Source: Prunella strophiata
Lineage: Eukaryota; Chordata; Aves; Passeriformes; Prunellidae
Reading direction: 5' to 3'
Length of the DNA stretch: 64,000 bases
NCBI GenBank assembly: GCA_036583965.1
Contig: JAZBQD010000021.1
Span: 19,363,875 to 19,427,874, forward strand
In this document: positions 13,038 through 23,992 of the stretch, piece by piece
How positions within the stretch are numbered: the first letter of the stretch is position 1
Layout: the number at the start of each line of letters is the position of its first letter
Translations under genes and position numbers: made by a program
The notes under the pieces: model-generated
The model's database searches: none
What the model saw: the letters and a program-made list of their open reading frames with translations, nothing else
Told to the model about the DNA's origin: nothing

Positions 13038-16000
13038 AACCTCGAGAGAAGATAAAAGTTAACTTATTAACAGCTGACAGCATCAATCTGCCAGAGTCCA
13101 AGTGCAGCCCCAGCAGTGAGGAGCTCCACTCCCAGCTCTACAACAACCCACTCACCCTGGCTTTGGGGACATAAAATAGCCTTCTGTAAGCAGAGGACAA
13201 CTGAACTATCAACAAAAACATGGTGAAATGCAACATTTTAAACCCTAAACTTGAGTATTGTCTTTATTGCAAAATCAAACCTCCAACCTGAACTGAACTC
13301 TCAACTCCACATTGAGCAACAGCTGATTTATGCATCACCAAAAAAATCCTTAACATACAATAATCTTCTAGCACAGGGGAAAATATGCAACATCCAAACA
13401 CTGTTTTTTTGGAGCACACTAATCCTTGGGTTTGACTTCTAGAATTCACTTGAAATACTTGATATTGCTCAAACAACTCATGTGGCACAGACAGAAGGTC
13501 AGGAATGCACTGCCTGGTGTGTGATCTCAACCTACATTGCTCAAGTTTAGAAGCAGAGCTCTCCCTTCAGAGAGAAAATGAACAAGGACATACACAAACA
13601 GCTGAAAAATTATATACAGTTGGGAGAGGGAGATTTTTCCTGAAGGATTATCATAGCCTAAATATTTCTTTAAGCCCTACCCTACCAGTAGTTGACCCAA
13701 TATTGTTGGAGATGATGCAGTTACTTAAAAATAGAATAATCCAGCTCCACAACTGATGCAGAACAAGGCAGTCTAAAATCTGGACCTGAACAAAACAGAT
13801 TTCAGAGCCTTTTTTTCCCCTGCCCCTGTATTTTCTGTCCTGCCTTCAGCAGGCTGGTGTCAAACATTTCAAGAGGAAAATGCTGTTGGTCACCATTAAA
13901 CTGGGAGAGCTCCTGCAGCCTGGTTTCTTATGGAAAAAGAATGAGTCAAGGAAGTGGGAGAGAAAAAAAAGGTGCAAGACCGTACAAACACATTTTGCCA
14001 AGGAAAACAGAGCAGCAAAAATAGTGGTGAGAAGTTCTGGGAGGCTGACATCACACATTGCTGCTGCCTATTGTCATGAAATAATTCAGATACCAACGCT
14101 GGCTGCACGTGACAACCACCACAAGCCACCTCCAAGTGATCCCACCTGGGCCCAACAGGACTCTGCAAACAGGGATAGAGTTACATCCCAATATTGACTG
14201 AGAACTAAATCAATATATTCCTGAGATGCATTTAGAGCTTGTTTTCCTTCGTGCCCATAGACTTTTATCCAGCCAGCCATGTGCTGTTCCATGTGTTTAT
14301 CCAAGTCTGGGACACATCAAGGCTTTCAGGACCTTCTCTGTGGACTCGGAGCATCCCTTCCATTAAGCAATTGGTTTTCTTGTGCTCAGCAGAGCTAAAT
14401 GGAGAAGAGATTGTAGAATAAAACCTCCTGCCCCCATTTTCCATCTCAAAGCTTTACTCCTCGCTCTCCAGAAGCAGTTTGTGCCTATCCTTAGATCCTG
14501 TGTTGCAAGAATTATGATTCAGCTTCACTCTAGAAGGATCAGATTTCAACAGTTGCCTCATTTGAAATCAGGCTGGCGTGGAGACAATTTGGAGGGTTTT
14601 GTGTGGCAACACAGAAAAGGCAAGATAAATATACAGGAAACACAAGAATAGGAGAGTTCCTGTCACTTTGCAGAAAATGAGACTTTTTCACTTGAGGAAA
14701 TCACTGTCCAGGCTGCTCTGGGGAGGGACATAGCCAGTGCCACCTGCAAAATGAACAGGGATGAGCAACTTCTAAACCTCCAGTGCAGGAAACTTCACCC
14801 ACAGGCTGTGACAAATCAGGATTTTACTCATTTACTGAGATTTTTACTGAGAGCAGTGACAGGATGAAGCCTGCACAGTCTCTGTGCTGGGATGTTTGCA
14901 ACTTATGTTGTCTTTATTATAAAGATGCTTTTGTTCTGCACTTCAACATCTGGTCTAATGCATTTAATTCCTCTGTGCTTTTGGAAAATATGCTGTGGTC
15001 ACTGAGCATGTTTAATACATTGCTAAAATATGTCACATGCAGAGAGCAGGACTTGCCTCCACTGCTCTCCACCTAATGGCCAAATCCTTGGAACCTGACA
15101 GTAGAAGAGTAATTAACAACATCTCTGGAGCATGGAAAATTCCTATTGCTTTTTTGAACAAATAAAAATAAGCTGATTTTTTCAGTCAGCTGTGATAACC
15201 AGTAACTACTCTCTTTTGGGAATTACCCCAACTCTACATCCATAGGCTTGTTAAAAATTAGCTCTGTGCACAGGGCTTCCCATGGGTCACACAGCTCCTC
15301 CTGAACTTTGGAAGAAAAATGGAATTTCCTGAATTTTCCTTTGCTACCAGCAGAGGATTGCCTGCAAAACAAAATAGTGAAAAGTAATTTTAACTCATTA
15401 CTTTTTTTAACCACTTTCTACCAGGAAAGGCTCGGGGGACAAAAAATGCCCAACTTTTATTTGAATTCGTTTTGTTCAAATGGTGTTAAAACCATTATTA
15501 AAACCTGACTACATTCTAGGAACAGTGGGAAGAGGGACAGAAAGCAACACATCCCTCTTGGAATTTTAATTATATGTAACCCAAGAATCTGTGTTTATCT
15601 CTGCTCTGCTTGACCAGAGAGATCTGTCAGTGCCTCAATACCTGTGAACAAGCCTGACTGCAGCTTCCAGCACAACAGCAGATCCTGAGAACAGGGAAAG
15701 CCTCCACTTCCCAAAGTTACCTCCAGTAAAAACAACTCCACATCTGTGGAAACAGCTTTGAACAGCCCTAAATCACTGGTCAAAATAGGAATAAAAGGCA
15801 CAATTCACAGAGCATGTTGCAGTTGCTGGATTTCACAAGAGCTCCACATCCTTTCTGTCAGAATCCATCTGTATTTTTTTCTTGACTTGCACAGGGCAAA
15901 TTCTTAAACTTCATTTTATAAAAGAAGAGCCCAGATAGAGCAGAGATCCCCAAAATATTTATGTCAGCAGGCACAGAACTTCCCAGTGCCACAACTTTCA

Positions 16001-16179
16001 CTTGGAAGCAATGCCCACCTGGCTTTATCCCATTTTACCATGGATATGTACACAGGGACAAAGGGGTTTAGCCTGAAGAAACAGCAGGAAAAACAGCAGG
16101 AAAAAACTGAGGAATTTTGATAAAAACCCAAGAGTTTGCTGGTCACCACTCTCAACAACTTGGGTATTGCAGCACAGAT

Positions 16180-16265
16180 CCAGCACCTGGGCTAGTGTCC
16201 CTGCCCATGGAATTAGACAATCTTTAAGGTCCTTTCCAATCCACATCATTCCATAATTTATGATT
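16180..16265 (+). mobile_element. CR1 LINE 3' tail
   Basis: Contains ACCTGGGCTAGTGTCCCTGC, CTTTAAGGTCCTTTCCAATC and a decayed terminal ATTTATGATT repeat, the plus-strand CR1 end. Confidence 0.7.
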
Positions 16266-18486
16266 TATTGCCTGAGAGAGCTCCCACAGCGAGCTGGGCC
16301 TCTGAGGTAAAAGCAAAGGTTGGTGCACTTCTCAGGCTGACACTCCTGTTATAAATTCATTTCCTGAGGCAGCACAATTCTGGTGGAATGACTCCCAGGT
16401 ATCTGACAAGTCTCTGCATGAAGCTGTACAAACATTCCCAGCTCCCACTTCCAAGAGCACACACACTGCCACTGAGAGGATCCAGCAGAATGCTCCTCTC
16501 CTCCTGCCTCCCTCCCATGCAGGAACTCCAATATTTGATGCCAAAAGTGGCAGATTAGGAAAACACAGTCACTGAGAGCTTTCAGGTCCAAGCTACTACA
16601 ACCCCAGTCACTGTTCAGCTGTGGAGAGTAAATTAAATTACTGACATGTCTCCAAATGAGGATTAAAACATTCCCTGGGTTAATACAAACTGTCTCTAAT
16701 CCAGCTAAGCACAACAAATACTGCACCTTTCTCATTTTTCTTTTCTTTCTCATGTTTCAGCTCCAGCCTTTTTAACTGAGACACTTCCAGCTCCAGGGCT
16801 TTGCCAGGAGAGGAATGATGACCTTGGGCAGCTCATTACTTCTGGGGAGAAACCCTGTCCTGTCAAGCTGTCTGAAACCAGGCTCACTAAAAAATAACAA
16901 CATGAAAATCAAGCATCCTGTGCTTTCATGACGGTTTTATGTGCTCCAAGTTAAAAAGTTGGTGAGTCCTGCTACATTAAGAGCTGTGTCTGCTATGAAA
17001 ATGAGGAATGTTAGTCAGGAACAGTGGATTCAGGCAAATAATCTTAAATTGCACTCCAAGCTGAAGAAACAGAACCCCAAGACATCAAGGAGAATTCAAC
17101 ACTGCTGGTGAAGCAGAAAGCAGAATATCAGTATTTGTTCCACACCCCCTTTTCCCAACCATCACTGAGGCAGTCTGTAAATGAAACTGAACACGAGGCA
17201 GGTATTCTATAAGAGAAAAACAGATCAGAGCAAAACCTAATTAATTTTCACAGCGTACCATGACTAATCTTAGCATATATGGTACTGGAATAGCAATCAC
17301 TGAGTACAAATGAAAACAGTGTTGAACCCTGTCCTATTTTTAATCAGATGAAAGCCACAAACCCAGCCATGCTTCTGCTTAGTGCTGCGTTTTCTTCTAC
17401 CCTGATGGTTTTTACAGCTGGAGAAATGGCTACTTCCAGCATTACTGGGCTGTAAAAAATGACTGCTCCTTCCACTTCTGGGATTACAGTGGAGTGTGTC
17501 ACTGAAAAGGAGGGCTGGTGGAGGCAAGTCAACACTTCCTGGGACATTTAACCCTTTCTGAGCTGTAGTCAGATCCTCTGAGTGAAGATGTGCTTTGAAA
17601 TTCTTCAACTTCTGTGCTATCAAACTGTATTTGCTAAGTTCTGTATGAAGCCAGTGGAGAAGAAGAAAAGAGAACAAATTCCAAATTAAAAAATTTAGAT
17701 GGTGCCTGACAATATTGTTACTGATATTTGAAGGCAACATATGAGGGCAGATATTTCCCCTGATTAATTCTGCCCTGCAGGGCTCACAAAAGCTGTTCTG
17801 CACAAAGAGCAGCTCCCAGTTCAAAGGCTTTCCTCATTTACCAGTGATTTTTTTAATGCATTAAATAAAAATACTGCTAGTCACATTTTAGCCTGGACAT
17901 TTTCATATTTGCAATGAGAACCTGGAGTGTGGAAATGGAATAATTAACCCTGATTTGCTAAGGCCAGTTTTTAGCCAGGTCAGCATGCAGTATAGCATTA
18001 CAAAAACCAGATTTATTTTGTAACAGAGAAAGGTGGCAAGATCTCTCTCCTATCTTCCACTTCTCTTCACTCAGTTTCCCACTTGGGAAAGCAAGATAAA
18101 GGTGGAAGTGGCAGTCAAACTGTTTAAATGCCTTTTCCCTTTGAGAAACACTCAACACCATATGCTTTATCCAAGAAACAACCTGCTGAGAGGTGGAATG
18201 GCCAGGAGAATATTTCTTGAGAGCAAAGCTGGTATTTCAAAAGAAGGTATCTCAAAAAACTTTCTTGTTTATTTCCTAATGGAAAAATCAGGATACTCCT
18301 CTCTCACTGGCCATTTCTCCCTGACACACTCACACTTCCTACAAACCCTTCTGTGACTTCCTTTGCCCAAGCCAACCCAGAAGTAAAGCAGCAAAATTCC
18401 AGCCTGCAACCCCAATGAAAATAAAGCTGAGCACCACCAAGGATCTGAGGTGGTTCCCACTGGCAGCAGAGAGGAGAAGGACACAC

Positions 18487-18610
18487 CTTTGGAGTGTTTC
18501 CCCGAAGGCCTCTTGGGCAAGGACTCCTCCATGGAATGTGTGGATGTGTGGAGCACATTTTCCAAGCTGTTACTGACACTGTTGATGGGGGTCTCCGACC
18601 TTGGAGTGAC
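18487..18610 (-). CDS. ZCCHC14: ZCCHC14 exon 2
   Basis: This internal exon encodes 41 codons plus one base: VTPRSETPINSVSNS, then LENVLHTSTHSMEESLPKRP, then SGKHSK. It corresponds to the human segment ITPRTEAPVSSVSNSLENALHT that directly follows CHK at the end of exon 1, so the phase-0 join reads CHK-VTPRSE. On the minus strand it is preceded by a CTCCTTCCAG acceptor and followed by AAAG|GTGTGT, a phase-1 donor; the next residue in human is Val (G|TN), which fits. Its 124-nt length is not a multiple of three, so skipping it would shift the frame. Its acceptor is about 375 bases from a solo LTR and about 560 bases from a large minisatellite. The next exon (expected to begin SVEKIDLKG) was not found at lower coordinates. 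Confidence 0.95.
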
Positions 18611-19167
18611 CTGGAAGGAGAAGTACAACAATCCATTAAAATAAACCGAGGGAACACACAAACATCACACCTTCTCTGGAGTGAGGGATCCCCTGGGAAG
18701 GCACTCAGGAGAAGTTGGTTTCTCTTAGAGCTGAGGGTGTTACTCCTGATATTCCCTAAGTAACAGTTCAGGGAAGTGCTTTCAGTCAGCAGCTATTCAC
18801 AAACTGAGATTATCTTGGCTAATCTAAAAAGCTACTTACAGCATAATTCTTTTTTAAACAATAGTCACCCAGCAGTCAATTGGAGAGAGATTGCAAAACC
18901 TTTAACCTCTGCACACCATAGATTTTAACTTTTCCACAAGAAAACTGGAGAAAAGGGCTCTTGGAAAATGTCATTTTTATGTTATGACACTGTGCTGTGT
19001 TTGGGTGGGGTAGAATTAATTTTCTTCACAGTAGCTGGTGTGAGGCTGGTTTGGATTTGTGCTGGAAGCTGTGGATAACTCAGGGATGTTTTGGTCACTG
19101 CTCAGCAGGGCCTGACAGAGCTGAGGCCTTTTTGGGTCCTCACCCCACTCCACCAGCACAGAGGCTG

Positions 19168-19430
19168 AGGGGACACCAGGGTTTGGGGTGGGATACAAGG
19201 ATTTGGGCAGGGACAGCAGGGTTTGGGGTGGGATACAAGGATTTGGGATGGGACAGCAGGGTTTGGGGTGGGATACAAGGATTTGGGATGGGACAGCAGG
19301 GTTTGGGGTGGGATACAAGGATTTGGGATGGGACACCAGGGTTTGGGGTGGGATACAAGGATTTGGGCAGGGACAGCAGGGTTTGGGGTGGGATACAAGG
19401 ATTTGGGATGGGACAGAAGGATTTGGGACG
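19168..19430 (+). repeat. Minisatellite block 1, 40-bp unit, about 6.5 copies
   Basis: The units are two related 20-mers, one reading GGGACAxCAGGGTTTGGGG and one reading TGGGATACAAGGATTTGGG. Most linkers in this block read GGGATGGGAC, whereas block 2 always has GGGCAGGGAC. The block ends with a degenerate partial unit (GGACAGAAGGATTTGGGACG) before 60-odd bases of ordinary LTR sequence. Confidence 0.95.
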
Positions 19431-19493
19431 GGGCACAGGCAGCCAGCTGAGCACAGCTGGTCCAAGGGATATTCCAGGCCTGTGGCACCATGC

Positions 19494-20491
19494 AGGATTT
19501 GGGCAGGGACACCAGGGTTTGGGGTGGGATACAAGGATTTGGGCAGGGACACCAGGGTTTGGGGTGGGATACAAGGATTTGGGCAGGGACACCAGGGTTT
19601 GGGGTGGGATACAAGGATTTGGGCAGGGACAGCAGGGTTTGGGGTGGGATACAAGGATTTGGGCAGGGACAGCAGGGTTTGGGGTGGGATACAAGGATTT
19701 GGGCAGGGACACCAGGGTTTGGGGTGGGATACAAGGATTTGGGCAGGGACAGCAGGGTTTGGGGGGGATACAAGGATTTGGGCAGGGACACCAGGGTTTG
19801 GGGTGGGATACAAGGATTTGGGCAGGGACAGCAGGGTTTGGGGTGGGATACAAGGATTTGGGCAGGGACAGCAGGGTTTGGGGTGGGATACAAGGATTTG
19901 GGCAGGGACACCAGGGTTTGGGGTGGGATACAAGGATTTGGGCAGGGACACCAGGGTTTGGGGTGGGATACAAGGATTTGGGCAGGGACACCAGGGTTTG
20001 GGGTGGGATACAAGGATTTGGGCAGGGACAGCAGGGTTTGGGGGGGATACAAGGATTTGGGCAGGGACAGCAGGGTTTGGGGGGGATACAAGGATTTGGG
20101 CAGGGACAGCAGGGTTTGGGGTGGGATACAAGGATTTGGGCAGGGACAGCAGGGTTTGGGGGGGATACAAGGATTTGGGCAGGGACACCAGGGTTTGGGG
20201 TGGGATACAAGGATTTGGGCAGGGACAGCAGGGTTTGGGGTGGGATACAAGGATTTGGGCAGGGACACCAGGGTTTGGGGTGGGATACAAGGATTTGGGC
20301 AGGGACAGCAGGGTTTGGGGTGGGATACAAGGATTTGGGCAGGGACACCAGGGTTTGGGGTGGGATACAAGGATTTGGGCAGGGACACCAGGGTTTGGGG
20401 TGGGATACAAGGATTTGGGCAGGGACACCAGGGTTTGGGGTGGGATACAAGGATTTGGGCAGGGACACCAGGGTTTGGGGTGGGATACAAG
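19494..20491 (+). repeat. Minisatellite block 2, 40-bp unit, about 25 copies
   Basis: Twenty-five nearly identical 40-bp units differ mainly at one site (ACACCAGG or ACAGCAGG) and by a single-base loss (GGGGTGGG to GGGGGGG) in four units. Each unit holds runs of three or four G spaced by 1-7 bases, which fits a G-quadruplex motif. No stop codon occurs in any of the six frames, so long ORFs across it are artefacts. Confidence 0.97.
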
Positions 20492-20650
20492 GAGGAAAGC
20501 TGGGGGAGAAGGAAGCAGGGGACATTCAGTGACCCCAATACTCTTCCCCAGTCCCCACAACCCATGAGGTTCCCTGAGATGGCCAAACCCTGCCCATCCA
20601 TGGGGAATTGATTCCTTTGCTTTGCTTGCACGTGTGGCTTTTGTTTTCCC

Positions 20651-20657
20651 TATTAAA
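20651..20657 (+). promoter_or_regulatory. LTR polyadenylation signal (ATTAAA type)
   Basis: TATTAAA lies in the R/U5-like part of the LTR, in plus orientation, followed by TTGTCTTTACC. It would act on plus-strand transcripts only, antisense to ZCCHC14. Confidence 0.55.
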
Positions 20658-22488
20658 TTGTCTTTACCCTAAGCCAGGAGTTCCCTGTGTTTCACTCTTC
20701 CCACTCTCTCCCCATCACGATGCCAGGGGAGCAGAAGTGGCTCCATTACCTCTCCAGGGAGGAGACTCAAGGCATTCCCAAGCATTTCCACAACAGACTG
20801 CAATGAAAAATTCTTAGCAAAACCCTGATTTTCTTGTCTTTGCCATTTAATAACCTGTCATGATCATATTTCAATGGAAACTTCTACACTAACAATGCCC
20901 AAGCAGAAGGCTGAAGCATCAAAACAAAAAAGGGTTTAAGAACCCTGAAGAAGAAAAGATGCTTTAAAGAAGGAGTTCAGACCAACAAAAACACTCCCAG
21001 TAACTACTCAGAGTAACTGTGTGACTTGAAATTCAATTGTTACATCTGGAATCAACCTGAGCTGCTGGTAGGGAGAGCTGTAATTAGAATTCCACATGGA
21101 TTTTTAGCCTGGCACAAATCACAGGAGAAAATGTGCATCTTGCCATAACAAAATTAGTTCTCCTTCACTCAGGGTAACTCAAAACCAGCAGCTCCAGGTC
21201 TCTGTAAGGGAAAAGGCTCCCTCAGACCCTGCTAACTTGACACAGTGCCCTGAGCTGGGACAATTTCTGCTGAAAACAATACTTTGCACACCCTCCCATT
21301 CCATGTTGCCGTCAGTCAGCACACACAATGCAAGTCAGAAATAGCACAGCCCCACTCCATACAATTACCTATTGTAAGCTCCATTTTAAGACTGACATTT
21401 ATAGATTTATACACACTTTAAGGCAGTAGAACAAGTGAAAGGCTCTGTATACTTGACATCCATAAAAAAGCTTCTATGTGTAAAGAAATCAATCCAGAAT
21501 GGCAGATGAGTGTCAGGAAAAAAGAGGGTTACAGGGAGCTGCTTTTTTCAGCACTAGCTCTTGAGAAAAAAAAATAAAGTTTATTTTATAGATATAAATG
21601 CAAAAGTATTGCATTTATCTAATTATACACTATTTCTTCAGCACAGCTTCCCACCAATAACAAAACTTAACACCAAGCTTTCCCTTAGACCATTAAACTC
21701 CCAGCTTGGCAGGAGGGTGGGGAAGACTTTAAATTTCCTTTGCCAAAGTCAGTCTTTAGCTGAGCTTATCTCACACAGCCTCTCTCCTGGAGCTCATTAA
21801 ACTCTCCCTCCAGCCCAGGGCTGCTGGGAGGAAGTTCCAGAGGGCTGAGCACCATCCTCCTGGCAGAGGGACAGCACAGAGGAGCAAGCTGGGAAAGGAG
21901 CTCTGGAAGGGCTGCGTTATCCTGGACAACCAGGTTCCAAATCTTCAGAATAATCAGAAATATAAACACTCAGGATGATTGAAGCTGGGGAAGAGCAGCC
22001 ACACAGCTCCAGCAAACCTCTGAACAAGCAGTTTGTTACAATTTATTGCCTCTTATCTTGTATTCCCTCCTCTCCACTCTCCTTACAACAAGCATCGCGT
22101 GCAGCTTATAATTTGCATTTTGTTTATACATAACCTCCATTTTTTTTCCATAAAGATTTAATTTTCCTAGACTTGCTAAGGATTAATTTAGCCCATATGT
22201 CTTGTCTGCCTGAGCTCATACTATCTGATCCCGTTGCACATCAAAGCAGTTCCAAATTGGCCTAGAAAAATCACAAAGCTCTGATTAGTTCCAAATGGAG
22301 CACTTTGTTAGGGAGCTGAATGGTGTTAGAAACACTGAATCCCACTGCTTAAAGCTTCCAGTCCAAATTTTGAAATAATTTTTTCCACTGACTTAAACAT
22401 CACGATACTGCAACGGTTTGGATTTGTTTAGGGAAAGTGAAATAATGAAAAGTGGTTTGCAAATCAAAGTTCCAAAATAGTAACAGCA

Positions 22489-22500
22489 TTTTTTTATCCT

Positions 22501-22533
<33 letters not shown>
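22489..22533. repeat. Poly(T) tract
   Basis: Three T runs interrupted by ATCC and C precede AAACTTGAGG. It may be the remnant of an A-tailed insertion on the minus strand, but no element body is visible. Confidence 0.7.
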
Positions 22534-22535
<2 letters not shown>

Positions 22536-23397
22536 CTTGAGGCCAAGCCATACAGAGGAACAATAACCCATCAGCTCAGAACTGCAGGAGATATTGTCCT
22601 GGGAGGGTTGGGAGAAACACTGGGAAAAGCTTTACAGGAAGGACCTGTCCAAATTCAGCTGCAGAAATTCAGCATCAAGTAAATTCAGGAAGGAGAGTTC
22701 TCCATGTCTGAACACTCCTGAAATCCCTGGTTTAGGCTCAGCACAAACAGCTACTCAAGAAAAACTGGATTTGGAATAAAGAAGAAGCATTCCAGGGAGA
22801 TAAGGGCTCAGAGGAGTAGGGAGCAAATTGCCTTGGACCTTTTAGGAGCTGTAACATCTCTGAGAAAGCCAAGATGCCATTTAGGAATAAACATCTGCAG
22901 CTCCAGAACTGTTCAAGGCTTGTTTTCTGAGGCAGTTAACAGGGCACAGTGAAGATGGATAAGTTGGCATCACAGGAACCAGGAATGTTCAGGCCATACA
23001 TCATAACAAACCACAGGAGTGACATTTTATAAATGCAGGAAAAAAAACCCATGAATCATTCAAGGTCAAAGAAAAAAACCAGCATTAGACCTTTGAATAA
23101 AAGACTGGCTATTTCTACAGAAATTACTTGAGAACATCAGCAGAAACAGTCCATAAAGAGCAATCAAAAGTAGAGTTAAATATTCTGCCTGATTTTACCC
23201 CAGCACAGCATTTCCAGGGAGAAGGAAAACCCTCTGATGCACCTCTCCACAGCTTCCTGCATTGTTCAGGAATTCCTTCCACACCACAGTGCCCTGAAGG
23301 CTCCTTCAATCCCCCTAAAAGCTGCAAGTGGGTGCAGAAAAAACCCTTACAACTATTTTTACTGCACTGAAATGGTTGCATCTTTGATTGGAGCAAA

Positions 23398-23495
23398 CTG
23401 GTCTAGAGGAAGGTGCTCCTGCCCAGGGCTGGGGCTTGGAATGAGATGAGCTTTAAGGTCTCCCCTAACCTTGATGATCCTGGGATCCTTTGATC
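23398..23495 (+). mobile_element. CR1 LINE 3' tail
   Basis: GGTCTAGAGGAAGGTGCTCC and GAGCTTTAAGGTCTCCCCTA match the plus-strand CR1 end, with a decayed GATCCTGGGATCC terminus. Confidence 0.7.
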
Positions 23496-23914
23496 TGCTC
23501 CCTCCACAGCAGAGCATCTGGCTCACAGATGGATTTCTGATTTTCCAGATGCAAACCCTGCTGTCTCCTGCATTTCAAGTTAAATTAGAATGGAAAATAA
23601 CAAAGAAAATTGATCAGTGCTTAGTGACTGAGGCTCAGAGTGAATTCTTCTCTGCCTCACTCTCTATTGCAATGATGACAGGATCAAAATTGGTATCAGC
23701 TACTGAAAAATGGATCCTTCCCAACACATATCATTCAGAAGGATCACTAAATGCTGCCCTCCACCCCCAGGAGTTACCAGGAAGAGAAACAATTGCTTTG
23801 ACCCAGGGGTTGATGACAAACATGCCAAGGGAACAGAATTCCTTGCTAGAATCTTGCCATTATCACATTTTCCCCATTTTCACCTGTCATCATCCAAACC
23901 CAACCTTTTTTCCC

Positions 23915-23992
23915 CCAGAGTGCAGTGACAGGTTGGCCTTGATGATCTCCAAGGTCTTTTCCAACCTCCTTAATTCTGTGATTTTCCTTCCA
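23915..23992 (+). mobile_element. CR1-type LINE 3' tail, second subgroup
   Basis: GTTGGCCTTGATGATCTCCA and AGGTCTTTTCCAACCTCC followed by TTCTGTGATTTTCC is the 3' end of the GAGGTTGG subgroup in plus orientation. Confidence 0.65.

Larger units (their letters stand above)
1..18486 (-). other. ZCCHC14: ZCCHC14 intron 2 (runs off the window)
   Basis: This stretch lies downstream of exon 2 in transcript direction. It is mostly AT-rich, featureless sequence with CR1 fragments, one 70-bp tandem duplication, a T/C-rich low-complexity block and short A or T runs, each listed separately. I read it for ZCCHC14 exon 3 and later exons (motifs such as FEVLWSDSS, VERNHVDL and the SAM domain) on the minus strand and found none. 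The intron therefore probably continues past position 1. A short divergent exon could have been missed by eye. Confidence 0.75.
18990..20735 (+). mobile_element. Solo LTR of an avian endogenous retrovirus, enlarged by a minisatellite
   Basis: The left flank (about 18990-19167, containing TAGAATTAATTTTCTTCACA and TTTTTGGGTCCTCACCCCAC) is recognisable to me as the U3 start of a common bird ERV LTR. The centre (AGGGATATTCCAGG near 19465) belongs to the same LTR. So does the right flank (20491-20735), with AAAGCTGGGGGAGAAGGAAG, CTTTGCTTTGCTTGCACGTG and CCTATTAAATTGTCTTTACC. It is oriented plus, antisense to ZCCHC14. No gag, pol or env sequence and no second LTR is present, so it is a solo LTR. 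Without the array it is about 500 bases. Exact termini and any target-site duplication were not resolved. Family naming is from memory. Confidence 0.8.

Noticed and set aside
17297..17824. A 175-codon minus-strand frame in ZCCHC14 intron 2, checked as a possible exon 3.
   Set aside because: It matches no part of ZCCHC14 that I know and shows no good acceptor/donor pair at the expected phase.
19016..20631. Several overlapping open frames of 370-514 codons on both strands, with 40-residue repeats rich in Pro/Cys or Gly/Trp.
   Set aside because: The 40-bp minisatellite unit has no stop codon in any of the six frames, and 40 is not a multiple of three, so all frames stay open and cycle. There is no splice context, domain or start evidence.
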